Assembly (NCBI GenBank): GCA_963573315.1
Contig: CAUYJH010000062.1
Span: 1-43,918, forward strand
Source of the DNA: Entomortierella parvispora
Lineage: Eukaryota > Mortierellomycota > Mortierellomycetes > Mortierellales > Mortierellaceae
DNA length: 43,918 nucleotides
Reading direction: 5' to 3'
The number at the start of each line of letters is the position of its first letter. The first letter of the stretch is position 1. The position numbers and the translations under genes were made by a program. Below the pieces are notes generated by a model. The model saw only the letters and a list, made by a program, of their open reading frames with translations. It did no database searches and had not been told where the DNA came from. Below, piece after piece: positions 1-11,524 of the stretch.

Positions 1-29
1 TTTTTAACACGATTCTTCATTTTCTGCAG

Positions 30-500
30 GGGAAACTTTTCTTTCAAGTGCCATCGCGATGGAGCACCTTCAGCGCCTAACGCGTCTGTCTATGCAGTCA
101 ATGCCATTTCCTTCCACCCTGTCTTTGGCACTTTTGCGACGGCGGGATCCGATGGTGGATTTACGTTCTGGGACAAGGACTCAAAGCAGAAGCTTAAGGT
201 GTTTAACAAGCAGGCGGGACCCATTTCTGCAGCAACATTTAACAGAAACGGAAGCATCTACGCTTACTCTGTCAGCTACGACTGGAGCAAGGTATACCAT
301 CAGTAGTCCGGCCACTCGAACCTGGCGCTTGTGATCAAGGATGTTTCTTTATTGCAAATGGTATTTACGGCCGTTGACATTTTTTATTTTTCTTTCTGTC
401 ACCGTCTCAATAGGGATACACTGGCGCGTCAGAGACCTTCAAGAACACCATTATGCTCAGTCCAGTGTCTGAGACGGATATCAAACCTCGTAAGAAGTAA
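30..500 (+). CDS. RAE1: RAE1/Gle2 mRNA export factor, C-terminal part (5' cut by window edge)
   Basis: This is a WD40 beta-propeller protein that docks on nucleoporin Nup98 and carries mRNP through the nuclear pore. The visible exons are 30-291 and 414-500. An intron acceptor (tttctgcag) ends at 29, and the separating intron has standard GT-AG borders. The frame reads NFSFKCHR, then a last WD repeat (FATAGSDGGFTFWDKDS), then AYSVSYDWSKGY, the Rae1 family signature near the C-terminus. The last exon ends in KPRKK and a TAA stop at 498-500. The earlier blades lie left of the window. The gene converges on the MCC gene, whose stop is at 795. Gle2 and Rae1 are the same family; other WD40 proteins lack the YDWSKG stretch. 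Confidence 0.9.
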
Positions 501-794
501 ATAGCAAGACCGACATAGGAAGACATCGATTCGACCCGATAGCCACCACTCTTTTCCCTTTGTAAAAAAAAAAAGGCAATATCGCAAGGAACCGAGTTTT
601 TGTGTCTAGTTGGATCGTTTGTCTCTTCCAGTTCATTTTTGTTAGCATACCTCCTCCCAATACCAAGAAGGAAATGAATATGGACGAACATATATGACAA
701 TTCATCAATGTTTATGTATATATGCGATCTATGAATATTACAACCTGCTCTCTTTCCCACCTCCTCCTCTACCGAAATGATCATCGTTCGTGCT

Positions 795-3743
795 TTACTT
801 GGCCTCCTCAGCCTCCTCGACGAACGCAATCAAGTTCTTGTTCTCTGCAACCATCTCTCCGACGTTGAAGAAAACATCCGAGACGACACCATCGACGGGC
901 GACTTGATGATATGCTAATGTGCACAAGATACAATGAGAGAATAATAGTGTTTAGTACAGGAATCAAAATACACACATAGAAAAAATCCATTGCATCAGG
1001 AAAAAAGTGATTTTACCTCCATCTTCATGGCCTCAAGAATAACAAGAGCCTGACCCTTGACGACGACATCACCGGGCTTGCACATGACCTGCGAGATCTT
1101 GCAAGGCATGGGCGTACGCAAGCTTCCGGCCTTCTCCTCCTTACCCATGGTCAAGAACTTTGGCTGAGGCACGTCCAGGGTGACCTTGCCCTCGTCAGCA
1201 AAGACGTGAACCTGATCACCTTCCTGGATCACATTCGACTTGTACACACGGTTCTCAATCTCGGCCAACACACCCTCCTCCGTCAACTTGGCCATGACCT
1301 TGTTGAAGACAGTGGTCTTGTTGGGGGTCTGGACACGGACATTGTAGGTGCCATCCTTGTTGAACTCCACACCAACCTTGACATCCTGATCCTCGAGCTT
1401 GAAGGCCAACTTTTGTTCGCTGATCTCGTTCAAGCGGAGACCGGGGCTAAGGGTGAAAGGGGAGGTGGCATCGGCGGCCTCCAGGGCAGCCTTCTTGGAA
1501 GCCTCCAAATCTCTCAAGACTACGGACAAGGAAGCCTGGGCGACGGTGGCGGGGTTCAAGGGAGGGGCGGGCTTGAACATATCGGCCTCGTACTTTTGAA
1601 TGAATCCAGTCTCGACCTCTCCAGCAATGAAGGCTGGGTGAGACGCCAAAGTCTTCAAGAACTCAATGTTGGTGTTCAATCCCACAACCTCGTACTCGCT
1701 CAAGGCCTTGCGCAAGATACGGAGAGCAGCGGTACGGTTCTCGCCATGGACAACCAACTTGGCGATCATGGGATCATAGTGGACCGAGATCTCATCTCCC
1801 TGAACGAAACCAGTCTCGAGACGGACACTGTCCGAGGCCTCGGGGGTCTGAACGTGAAGCAGAGGACCAACATCGGGCAAGAAGTTGTTGTTGGGGTTCT
1901 CGGCGTAGATACGAGCCTCAAAAGCCCATCCGTCCTTCTTGAGTTCTCCCTGGAGCTGAGGCAAGCGGTTGCCGGCAGCGACCTCGAGTTGCCACTGAAC
2001 CAAATCAGTGTGGGTGATCATCTCCGTAATGGGATGCTCGACCTGAAGACGGGTGTTCATCTCCATAAAGTAGAATTTCTGATCAGTGTTGTCCATGATG
2101 AATTCGACTGTTCCAGCTCCCACATAGTTGACGGCCTTGGCAGCTGCCACAGCCTTCTCACCCAAATCGCGTCTGAGCTCCTCAGAGAGACCAGGCTATG
2201 GTTGAAAGAGGGGGAAAAAAAATCTGATATTAGCGAATTTTCGACCACATTGATCATATCCCCTGGACAAATCGCAAGAGCGGACTTACGGCAGGAGCCT
2301 CCTCAAGAATCTTTTGATGTCTGCGCTGGACACTGCAGTCGCGCTCAAACAGGTAAACAGCGTTTCCAAGGGTATCGGCAAAGACCTGAACCTCAACGTG
2401 GCGAGGGGTGACCAAGTACTTCTCGACCAAGCTATATGACCACAAAAAAAAAGATGACCGCAAATATTAGAACCCAAGATATAAAAGCAATGCTTTTTGT
2501 AAAACTATACAAAAATGCCACTTACACCTTGTCATCACTGAAAGACTTCATGGCCTCACGTCTGGAGCTCTCCAACATGGACTGGAAATCCTCGGGGCTC
2601 TCAACGATACGCATACCCTTTCCTCCACCACCCTTGACAGCCTTGATCAAAACGGGGTATCCAATCTTGGCAGCCTCGGCCTTCAAGAAAGCGTCGTCCT
2701 GGTTTTCACCATGGTATCCTGGAACGACAGGGACCTTGGCAGCCTGCATGATGAACTTGGACTCACTCTTAGATCCCATCGAGGTCATGGCGCTGGCGGG
2801 GGGTCCAATGAAAGTGATGTTCTCCTTCGCCAAACGATCAGCAAAGCCGGCATTCTCGGACAAGAATCCGTAACCAGGGTGAATGGCCTAAGAAGTAGCA
2901 AGGGACAAAAACACCACTGTCAACATCACCATTCTTTTGATTTGTTCATCCTCTGCTAAAGTAAAACAATTGCCAAGAACAACTCCAAAGCATTGTCCCG
3001 AGTGTTTGGAAAAAAAAAAGAAAAGAAAAGACAGGTTTGAGAACAAGTTCGTACCTGAGCTCCACTCTTGCGAGCAATCTCAATGATCTTGTCAGCCTTC
3101 AAGTAACTCTCTGCTGAAGGGGCTGGTCCAATGTTGTAAGCCTCATCAGCCTATATATATAAAAGAGTAAGAACAGGTTAGTTTTTTTTTTAAAAAAGCC
3201 AAGGTGCCCTTCAGTGAAGAGAAACCAGACATCAATAGTCGCGAACTTGCCATCTTGACGTGAAGGGCGTTTCGATCGGCATCACTGAAAACGGCAACAG
3301 TCTTGATTCCCAACTTCTTGGCAGTGCGCATGATTCTGCAGGCAATTTCACCACTGTAGATCATCAATAAGAGAGAGTCGTCAATAAGAGAGACAGATAG
3401 AGGAAGGAGCTGTTCAGTATCTTCACTGTCGTCGTATTTCATCCGTTTGCCCCTGAGACTAGAAGGGCGATCTGCAAGGTGACATGAGCTAGTTACCGGT
3501 TGGCAATGAGGATCTTGTCGAACAATGGCTTGCGCTCTAGAGGATCAGCATGAGTGACAATCGGGTTAGAGGAAGAAGACGATGAGAAGGGGTAATAGAT
3601 GTGGAGCGGGCGAGAGAACGAAGGGAGGGTTTACCAATCTCTGTGGTGTACCAGCGCATAGGCTTCATGGAGACCTGGTTGAGGGTGGTTCCCCAGCGCA
3701 TGCGAAGCGCGGCTCTGTTTGCAGAGAGCATGAAGGATGACAT
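795..3743 (-). CDS. MCCC1: 3-methylcrotonyl-CoA carboxylase, alpha (biotin) subunit, mitochondrial
   Basis: The biotin-bearing subunit carboxylates 3-methylcrotonyl-CoA in leucine breakdown in the mitochondrial matrix. Exons in transcript order are 3743-3635, 3536-3497, 3353-3251, 3150-3055, 2887-2526, 2431-2290, 2195-1017 and 914-795, giving 716 residues, close to the human 725. The N-terminus ([17 protein letters not shown]) looks like a mitochondrial presequence. Then come [31 protein letters not shown], the ATP-grasp loop [43 protein letters not shown] and a C-terminal biotinyl domain with AMKM (biotin lysine about residue 675). [13 protein letters not shown] and [14 protein letters not shown] fit MCC better than the propionyl-CoA or pyruvate carboxylases. 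The intron at 3151-3250 is GC-AG: only the donor ATG|GCAAGT keeps the frame into ADEAYN. The beta subunit is not in the window. Confidence 0.95.
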
Positions 3744-4131
3744 TGCGGGAAGGAAGAGGATGAGGATGAGAGAGGAGAGGGGAGGGGATGAAAGAGAAGA
3801 AAGGGGTAATGGAGAAGGAAGGAAAAGAAAACAAAAAAAGATGGAGCAAAGAGTTGCACACCCGTGGGTGCGAGAGTGTGAAGTGGGGGAGGGAGACGGA
3901 CAGAGGAGAGGAATTTCCCACGTTCACGTGACCCCGGATTTTCATTTTCGATTTTTTTTTCTTTTTCTCACTCGCACCTCTCTCTCCACGCAGCAAACGC
4001 GTCAGCCGAAGACACTTGCGGGTGGGTGGAATGGGTGGCGGATTGGACTTTCGGAGATATTAATACATCTACAGCTTTTATTAGTTGGTTGTTTTTTTGC
4101 TTCGCAACACGAATGTGTGCCTTGAGACGTT
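3744..4131. other. Intergenic: MCC alpha promoter side and TLC gene 3' flank
   Basis: This is a 388-base gap between two minus-strand genes. The half next to the MCC start is purine-rich on the plus strand (GGAGAGG/AAGAAAAG tracts at about 3750-3860), the usual look of fungal 5' leaders here. I see no convincing extra gene. Confidence 0.5.
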
Positions 4132-5022
4132 CTATTCTTCTTTCTTGTTGCGTCTGCTGCCATTGCCCACTGCTGTCGCCGCCTTGTCTGCGTTATGTGC
4201 CTGGTCTGTCGTTGTCTTGTCTGTCTTGTGCTTGTCCGCTACCGTGCGGTGCTTACCAAAATAAAATGCTTGGACCGACTTGACCCACTGCTTGGCCAGG
4301 ATCAACCACCACACCACATTCATGAAAAACATTGTCGTCGTCGTGATCGTATACTTCTTGCCAATATACAACGGCGCCTCGTACCAGCTGACGCCCAGCT
4401 TGGCTCCAATGGAATACCCCATCCACCAATTGCCAAACACCCGGCACCAGAAATAAGTCACCAACAGACTTGTGTCTACCGCCCTCTTCAACCTCGAGTT
4501 CATAAACGTCAGGCCCCGACTCTGCAACGCCCATCGAAAGTGGAGAATGGGTGTACTCAAGTTCATCAACGACAACATGCCAATGAAATATGGCCCCGGG
4601 TTCGTCAACGTCAATGCACGCAGGTAATACGCCGACCCAAGGATGACCGCCACATGATGAAAGAGAATCAGGTTGCTCCCGACCCCAAACGTTATCCTTT
4701 GATAAAACTCAAAGACCGTGTCCTGTGTCAAGTAGCCGAGCTCGAGTCCGACGAGGAACCGGGTGATGAGACTTTGGTAGGTCGAGATATCATTCCGAGT
4801 CCAGTCCACCGACAGCAACAGGTACGACCCCACCAGGGTCATGATTGTGGAATGAGTCGAGGCCACCATCTTGTTGGCGAGATGGTAATGCTTTTGAATG
4901 TCGGCCTTGAGAGGTAGAAACTCCTTGACCCATGTCTGTCGTCTGAGAATCCCAAAGAGCAACGGATAAAGCGTCAACCCGGCTACGAGCGACAGAGGAA
5001 AGTGCGGAGAGATAATGTCCAT
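4132..5022 (-). CDS. TLC-domain (TRAM/LAG1/CLN8) multi-pass membrane protein
   Basis: This is a single-exon gene of 296 residues. Several hydrophobic segments span most of the length, starting with PLSLVAGLTLYPLLFGIL near residue 9. The TLC-type core includes STHSTIMTLVGSYLLL, the region ELGYLTQDTVFEFYQ, and the paired histidines in LILFHHVAVILG, which match the TMEM56/TLCD4-like branch rather than ceramide synthases: no Lag1 motif with its extended sequence and no Hox-like domain is visible. The tail after the last membrane segment is hydrophilic and Lys/Asp/Thr-rich (HKTDKTTTDQAHNADK), probably cytosolic. TLC proteins act in ER or Golgi membranes and are tied to lipid sensing or trafficking; the substrate of this one cannot be told. 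The start at 5022 is the first Met of the frame before the first membrane segment. Confidence 0.8.
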   Translation of the reverse strand: MDIISPHFPLSLVAGLTLYPLLFGILRRQTWVKEFLPLKADIQKHYHLANKMVASTHSTIMTLVGSYLLLSVDWTRNDISTYQSLITRFLVGLELGYLTQDTVFEFYQRITFGVGSNLILFHHVAVILGSAYYLRALTLTNPGPYFIGMLSLMNLSTPILHFRWALQSRGLTFMNSRLKRAVDTSLLVTYFWCRVFGNWWMGYSIGAKLGVSWYEAPLYIGKKYTITTTTMFFMNVVWWLILAKQWVKSVQAFYFGKHRTVADKHKTDKTTTDQAHNADKAATAVGNGSRRNKKEE

Positions 5023-5667
5023 GGCCTGGATAGCTGTCGAAAGTAAACACGCCTGTCTTGAGTGGGAAGATGGATGAGGTTAGCGCAGGTGGGGCGGTAG
5101 AAAAGAGAGGAGAGGGGAGGGGGAGGAGAGGGTGACAAATGTGAGTGGGGACAGGAAAGAAAGCAGAAAAGAAAAAAGGAAGGGGGTTGATGACTGCGGG
5201 AGAAAGTGAAGAGCCGGGGGCAGGTGGACACAAAGCGCTCAGGAGAACGTCAGTGTGTGGAGATATGCGGCGCAAAGGGAAACCTTGGCTTTGCACTGCC
5301 AGCACAGGACAGGACAGGGCTCTTTTCTTGTGCGAGCGGCTTGTCTGGCCGGTTGCTGAAGGCAACGAATGGAAAAATAGCCGAGCAACCGTGCGTGTTC
5401 GTTTCTTGTCTTGGTGTCGAAGATGCATCTCTGCCGACAATGGGGATTCCGCACGAAAAGCATCAGGTCCTCGCTTCCCCCCTTGACCAAACACTCTTTC
5501 ATCCTCATCCCAAGACAGTCTTCGAGACAGAGTGTTCTGGGCACATCGAGAAAAACGGGCAAAGCGCAGGAGCTGCGCACTAAGATAGAAAACCACGTCT
5601 ACTGAAAAAGAAAAAAAGGGCTTGGCAATGGTGATATTGCTACTTGAAGAAGAGTTTCTACTTCTGT
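5023..5667. other. Intergenic: TLC promoter and STOML2 3' flank
   Basis: This 645-base gap lies between two minus-strand genes. Bases 5100-5220 are strongly purine-rich on the plus strand. Several open frames cross it but none has family-like sequence or splice sites, so I read it as promoter and untranslated sequence. Confidence 0.5.
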
Positions 5668-7288
5668 TTATTGGTTAGAGCTACTTGGTACCGAGGTGAT
5701 CGACTCGGTCGTAGTCATCCCGCGCTTCTTGGATATACCGTCGTAGATTGTCAATGCCTACAGGAAACAAAAATAAAAAACGCGCAGCACCAGTCAATTT
5801 GTCAAAATCGCTGCAGGGTTCATGCTTGAAAGCAGCTCCAGTTGATGCAAAATAAATTACCTGAGCAACCATTCCGGCGGCATCGTTTGCCGTTGCAGGC
5901 AGGATCAAGGTGTTTGTCTCCTTGGCCAACTGGGCAAAAGCGTCCACGTACTTGTCTGCGACAGTCAACGAGACGGCGTGGTGACCTCCAGGAGTGTTAG
6001 TGATGGCGTCAGCAATACGACGGATTCCTTCTGCGGTCGCCTGAGCTCGAAGGAGAATAGCCTCTGCCTCTCCGGCGGCCCTGTTGATTTGCTCTGACTT
6101 GTCAGCCTCAGACTGGAGGATGGTCGATTGCTTATGACCCTCTGCAACGTTAATAGCAGCCTGGCGAGAACCTATTGTTAATCAAATCAATAAGCTTAGC
6201 AGGAGTATCGAGCAACCGAGAGGCTTCTTCCAGCTCATGGTGTAATCATACCCTCAGAGTCCAAGATCTGAGCACGCTTAGTTCTTTCCGCAGAAACTTG
6301 CTGATGCATGCTCTCTACGACTTTGGCAGGGGGGTGGATATCTCTGATTTCATAACGCAAGCATTGGATGCCCCAGTCTGCCGCCGCTGTGTTGATGGCC
6401 TCCACGATGTTTGAATTCAAATGGGCGCGCTCTGCAAGGGTACGATCCAATGTCATTTGTCCAATCTCTGCACGCATGGTTGTCTGAGCGAGCTGCGCCA
6501 CCGAGAACTCTGCGTCCTCGACTCCATAGGAAGCCTTGTAGGGATCCACAACTCGGAAGTAGAGTACTCCGTCCAGATCAAGTGTTACGTTATCTAGTTA
6601 GTTTCGAATATCCAGAGAAACAAAAAAGGGCGGTGAGGAATCTCATTAACGCTGCAAAGTGAGTGGACCTCCCTCCCCAGTCTCTCCAGTTTCGGGTTGC
6701 TTGTTTCGTACCTTGTGTAATGGCGCTCTGGCTTGGAATTTCGATGGCGACTTCTTTAAGACTTTTGACATAACGGACGCGATCCAAAAAGGGCATCAAG
6801 ATCTGAAGACCTGGCTCCAACGTTCTGTGAAAGCGACCCATACGTTCAACGATCCATGCCTCCTGCTGAGGAACGAACTTGACCACCTATAAAGATCGTA
6901 GCGAAAGGAACTGGTTAGGTAAAAAAAAAAAAAACAAGTGGACGACAGGGAAGGTTTGCGTCATACCGTATTCATAGGCAGGGACTTTCTAGAGCTGCCA
7001 AGGCCGCCACTGCCACCCCAGTTTGTGTAGCCTCCATCGTCGCCATAGCGAGTGGCATAGGACCTTCTCAGGATCAGGACCGAAGGAGCAGAGATAGCCT
7101 ATAGAAAGGGGTGGGTAGGTTTTCTGTTAATGTTAGCCGCGATGCGCTCAGGTCCATTCACCCATTGACTCGGGAGGGAGTACAAAGGGAAAAGCGTGGA
7201 GAACAAGACTTGCCAAGGGTGTTGTTCTGAGGGTAGACCGGGGGATTTGAGAGAGAGCGAGTCTCGGCTTGAGGGTTGTTCGCATCAT
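5668..7288 (-). CDS. STOML2: Stomatin-like protein 2, mitochondrial SPFH/prohibitin family
   Basis: An SPFH-domain scaffold of the mitochondrial inner membrane; family members bind cardiolipin and organise respiratory complexes and proteases. Exons are 7288-7214, 7098-6967, 6886-6712, 6593-6252, 6171-5861 and 5757-5668, giving 374 residues (human 356). The N-terminus is Arg/Ser/Thr-rich without acids (MMRTTLKPRLALSQIPRSTL), a likely presequence, followed by a Gly-rich linker. The SPFH core reads FVPQQEAWIVERMGRFHRTL, GLQILMPFLDRVRYVKSLKE and DPYKASYGVEDAEFSVAQLA. The coiled coil contains RRIADAI and KETNTLILPA. Intron 1 appears to be GC-AG (TTG|GCAAGT); a weak GT donor nine bases downstream would also keep frame and add three residues. 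The start at 7288 is the first of two tandem ATGs. The gene is divergent from RBM8A, 195 bases apart. Confidence 0.92.
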
Positions 7289-7483
7289 TGTCGCGTTCTT
7301 TTTTTGTGTGGGTGTCAGGGATGCGGAGGCAAACGTGTGCATGCATGTCGGGGTTCTTGAATACAGTAGCTGCTTAAGGGTCACGTAGCCTTCTGTTTCT
7401 TGTGATCTGTTCACCATGGATGGTCAAATCAGTCATCCCCTCTTTCTCTTTCAACACACACACACACACACACACAAGAAGCC
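7289..7483. promoter_or_regulatory. Shared divergent promoter of STOML2 and RBM8A, with CA repeat
   Basis: Only 195 bases separate the two start codons, so the genes must share a promoter. A perfect CA dinucleotide run (about 7454-7476, 11 units) ends seven bases before the RBM8A ATG and would lie in its 5' leader. No TATA box is evident. Confidence 0.55.
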
Positions 7484-8732
7484 ATGACCGACAAATTCGA
7501 GATTGACCTTAACCTGAAGCCAGGAGAAGACTTGCAGGATGAGGAGATGGCTGGTAATGCAGGGCTCTGTTCGCTCGACTTAATGTACTTCCTGCGAACC
7601 GCGTGGACAAACAATCAGAACCAATGGACAACAACTCGTTGCCTTAACAGCACCTTGACCTGGACCGGACGGTGCTTCCTCAATCAATACTCTCATGTTG
7701 TTCTTGATAATTAAGAATCAAATCAACAGACTACATTATTTGTCCATCAGGAGCGTGGATAGACTTCTTCTGGAGTTGGCGCCTGGATTTTGCGACCATT
7801 TGCAGAGCACAGTCTAGCCACTTGTCAAAGGAACCTTTGTCTAGAAAGCTTTTACCCACAGGAGCTCAATTCACTCACCCGCTTTGAACTATGGTATCCT
7901 TGGATCTTTTAGAGGCCCCCATTACGACCATCAAGAGAAAGGGTCGTGGTTTCCAGAGCGGAGGTAGGAGAATCGACTCTGTTGAAACGAAGGAAAAGAT
8001 GGGCTAAAACTATCCAGATGAGCCAGGACTAACAAGCAATCGCAACACTGGATTCTTCCTTAGACCAAAGAGGCGATGGAGTCCACGGTTCTGCATTCGA
8101 GAAGTTGAACTCGGGCGATGACAGTACCACCGGAAAGGCGCTGAAATGTATGTGCATTTTGTATTTCGAACGGTGACCTGCTTCTCGCCCGCCCTTCAAG
8201 GTCTAACCTTTACTTTTTATATTTTTCTCTTTGCCTACTAACCTATGTTTGTTTGGTTTTAGCTGTCGAGGGTTGGATCTTGTTGGTTACAGGTGTTCAT
8301 GAGGAGGCCACCGAGGAAGATATCCAGGACAAATTTGGAGAGTATGGCGAAGTCAAGAACATTCATTTGAACTTGGACAGACGCACAGGATACGTCAAGG
8401 TAAGGATGTTTCCCTTTTCTTTCCCCTCAATTGATATTCTCTTTAAAGTTGTGGCGGCCATTAGAATGTCTCCTTACTGCCTATTGACTCTTTCATGGTT
8501 TGCTTTCTAGGGATATGCATTGGTGGAGTATGGCGAATATTCTCAAGCGCAGGAGGCTATCTCACAACTGAATGGCTCCAAGCTTTTGGATCAGACTTTG
8601 ACCGTCGACTTTGCTTTCATAAAGCCCAACCAGACCGAGGACCGTGGTCGCAAGGGAGGCTTCACATCACGCAGCAGGGGAGGTTACAATGGTCGTCGTT
8701 CCGGGCGTTCAAGCAGTCCTGGCCGCCGATAA
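7484..8732 (+). CDS. RBM8A: RNA-binding protein Y14/RBM8A, exon junction complex core
   Basis: Y14 pairs with Magoh and, with eIF4A3, marks spliced junctions on mRNA in the nucleus, steering export and decay. Exons are 7484-7553, 7913-7963, 8064-8147, 8263-8399 and 8511-8732; all junctions are GT-AG and in frame, giving 187 residues (human 174). The protein has an acidic start ([20 protein letters not shown]), the basic KRKGRGF patch typical of Y14, then one [61 protein letters not shown] carries RNP2 and GYVKGYALVEY RNP1. The tail is an RS/RGG-like [19 protein letters not shown]. The sequence HEEATEED is nearly diagnostic of Y14. Intron 1 is unusually long here (359 bases); I saw no RNA gene in it. 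Confidence 0.95.
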
Positions 8733-9158
8733 ATCACGTCAGGCCAGCTCTAAAAAGAAAAAAGAAAAAAAAGGGACGTCGAAAATGCCAACCTTTGGTC
8801 AAGGTGATAATAAAAGAAAAAAAACCTTATCAAAGGCAAACGTTGCCCAGAGACCCATTGACGAGGAAAAGTAAAACGGTTTCCAAACATCTCTGTCGCT
8901 TCTTTGGACCCCAGTGAGTTATGTGTATCGTAAATCACATCCAATTTTACTCCTAAGCGTCAGGAGCTGTAACGGCCGGTACCCTTACCAATGACAAGAT
9001 ACTCGTTTTCTCCGCTTCCCTTCTCCTCCCACACTCCTTCCCTGTCCCCTCGCTCTCAAAGCAAACCCAGTGACTCCGGGTCGCCGTAATCCATTTCAAA
9101 TGGAACGGAACGTGCCCAGTTCTGGATGTTTTATTGAGTTAGTTTCTTGCTTCTTGTT
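8733..9158. other. Convergent intergenic gap, RBM8A and secreted-protein gene
   Basis: This 426-base gap holds the 3' flanks of two convergent genes. An A-rich stretch with AATAAA-like sequence (ataataaaagaaa, about 8808-8820) may serve RBM8A polyadenylation. I see no other gene. Confidence 0.45.
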
Positions 9159-10177
9159 TTAGACCAAGAGGGCAGCAACTGCAGAGGCCAGGAGGACAGT
9201 AGCAGGCACCATCACGCTGTTGGAAGCTCCAGCGCTGGTGCCCTTTGACGCGACCTTGGAGTCAGAAGCACCTCCATTTGTGTTGGTCTGGCTGGGAGAA
9301 ACAGTGGTCGTGGCGGAGGCAGTGGCACCAGCAGCAGAGCTCGACTTGCCATTAGGGGTAGCAGTCGTGTTCGCGGCAGCGCCACCAGCTGGAGGGATAG
9401 TGACATCGGTAGGAAGAGCACCGTTCACGCACCGCTGGGACAAGGGCAAAGTTCCGTCAGGGCGAGGGCCCGAGAAATCATACTGATCACCGTAGATGCG
9501 CTTGACACCATAGGTTGAGTGAGAGACATCGCAGTCGGTCTTGACCTGGCAACAACGCATGCCATAAACACCAATCTCGGGCTCGATAACGTTGACAAAG
9601 TGAGCAAAGCCAGCGCAAGAGGCACCAACGGGGGCCTTGATGTCATACTAGTGAGAGAACGAGAGATGAAAGAACAGACGTTAGAATGGGGGGGACAAGG
9701 ATTGTTCTACTGCCATCCTTGATTTCTTGGTCTCTTGGGCTTTTACCTGTCCACCAGTATCGCAGGGGTTCAACTGGTATTGAACAGGGTCGATTTGGCC
9801 CTAACGATTGGATTGTGATTAAAGAAACCGGTTAGGTCATGTTAAAAAGTACAGTGCTGGGCACAAGCCTTCGTTTGTCGAGCCACTCCCGTTGAATCCC
9901 TTACAGTAATCTGGACCCAGTCTTTGCCAGTGGCCCAGTGGGCAGAGAGGACAAATCCAGAGGGGAAGATCTTGGCACCAGGAGCCTTAGGGTTGGGCTT
10001 GTTGCAGAACGCAATAGCCTTGTCCTCGTTGGCAGCAATGTCTCCTCCGATCATGGGAGGGAGGAAGAAACAGTAGTTGTCGGCAGAGTCCACAGAGGCG
10101 ATCTGGCCGTTGATTTGAGCCTGGGATCCCAGCGCCAAGGCAGCGGTGGAGGCGATAAAGAGGGTAGTGGCGCGCAT
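9159..10177 (-). CDS. Secreted cysteine-containing protein with Ser/Thr-rich tail, probably GPI-anchored
   Basis: Exons are 10177-9905, 9800-9747 and 9647-9159, all phase 0, giving 271 residues. It starts with a signal peptide (MRATTLFIASTAALALGSQA, cleavage probably after AQA). The mature domain (about residues 20-165) holds spaced cysteines in DNYCFFLPP, KAIAFCNKP, LNPCDTGG, GASCAGF, YGMRCCQVKTDCDV and SQRCVNG. From about 180 it is a Ser/Thr/Ala-rich stalk. It ends in a hydrophobic stretch (MVPATVLLASAVAALLV) preceded by small residues, the classic GPI-attachment layout. So it is probably a plasma-membrane or cell-wall protein. I recall uncharacterised secreted fungal proteins with a similar CFFLPP start but cannot assign a function. 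An ATG further upstream in frame (10336) is less likely because it would bury the signal peptide. Confidence 0.85.
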
Positions 10178-11524
10178 CTTGTTTATGATTGGTATTTGGA
10201 CACGAAAGTAAGGGAAGGTTGAAGGAAGCTTGGCGGGAGGATGCGTGTAGAAAGAGTGTTGACAGCGTTGGATGGTGTCAGGAATGAGGTGCGAAAATGA
10301 ACAAAGAGACAAAGAAAACAGCAGCCCCGCCGCCATTTATAAAGAAACAAAAAAAAGCGCGGCTGGGGGGGAATGCAGCAAGGGACAGGATGCGTGTTGT
10401 TGATTGCAGCAAGACAAGAAGGGCTCCATGGCACGACAGAGGGAGAAAAGGACTATGGCTCTCATCTTTGGGTCTATTTTCGAATGCAGCTGTAAACAAT
10501 TTACCGAGGGTGGACAACCACTGGTCGCAGAGTCAGAAAGCCAACAGTCCGCCTGCCTAGATGCGACGGATGGGGACTCAACCGGGTCATCCATGAACCT
10601 GTATAATTGCTCCGAATGTGCGCCATTCAAAGGCAGCGGTTAAAAAGGCGAAAGAAACCAAGATGACTCGGAAAGTTCTTTTCCAGCCACTGAGCAAATT
10701 GCTATTACCATACCTTACCATGGCATCTAGTCGGGTGAGCAACGTAAGCCAGTAGCCAGTGGGGTCAGGAGCATACCATCAACCCGATATCGATTGGACA
10801 AGATTGGCATCAGATGCACTAATGTGGACAGGTACCTTTGGCGCCCACCTTTTTTTTAGAACATGTCGCGATGGGAATGGGAGCCGGGGCGCGCTGTTTT
10901 CGCGTCTGGCGACACCACATTGCACTCAGATGTCCCAATCTACGAACGACACTTGCAGCATTGACCACCAAAGGCTATTCAACCAGAGCCTGTGCAACAC
11001 ACGCGCTGGCCGCTGGGACAGCATGGAAAGGTCGCGAGAGAACGAATGTCAACCCCTTCCCTCGTTCTCTTCTCTCTTTGGTCTCTCCTTTTGCTGGTCG
11101 CCTATTCTCTCTTTGCCTCAGCACCACACCGTTCGTCTGTCCCCTTTAATCGTCACTCTGACCGTCGTTAGACAGGGATGCAGATTCTTTTCCTGCTTTC
11201 AACAAAGACAGGCAAACGCACGAACGATAGAGGTTGAGAGGCGACTTGGAAGGGCAACAAGCCCCTTTGAGTATGGTGGTGGGATAAAGACATCGTGATG
11301 AAGTTGGAGTGGTACAGCAGGGCCATGATCCCATTCCATCCTTATTCCCCTCTTCACTTTCTTTTTTTGCGGTTGTCTGGTTCAGGCCAAAACTCCTTTA
11401 GCCATCCATCCCTCCCTTTGTCCCTCTTCCCCATATCATCTCCACAATCGTTATCTCTGCTACTTGCTTCCAATTTCACAACAAGAGAAGACAAAGAAAC
11501 AAAAATATAGCAAAAAAAAAAAAG
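10178..11524. other. Long divergent promoter region
   Basis: These 1,347 bases separate divergent starts at 10177 and 11525. Open frames here are short and lack family resemblance or a coherent splice pattern. The last 200 bases before the coiled-coil gene are pyrimidine-rich (TCCCTCTTCCCC type), like a fungal core promoter, and end in an A-rich leader (A12 just before the ATG). Confidence 0.5.

Noticed and set aside
1206-2411. 401-codon plus-strand open frame opposite MCC alpha
   Set aside because: It is a shadow of the well-matched MCC exon 2195-1017; Leu/Gly-rich with no family resemblance.
3631-4125. Frames on both strands around the MCC start
   Set aside because: They come from the purine-rich 5' flank; the N-terminus of MCC alpha explains the coding part.
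10759-11298. 179-codon frame upstream of the coiled-coil gene
   Set aside because: It lies in the promoter region and has no domain, signal peptide or splice partner.
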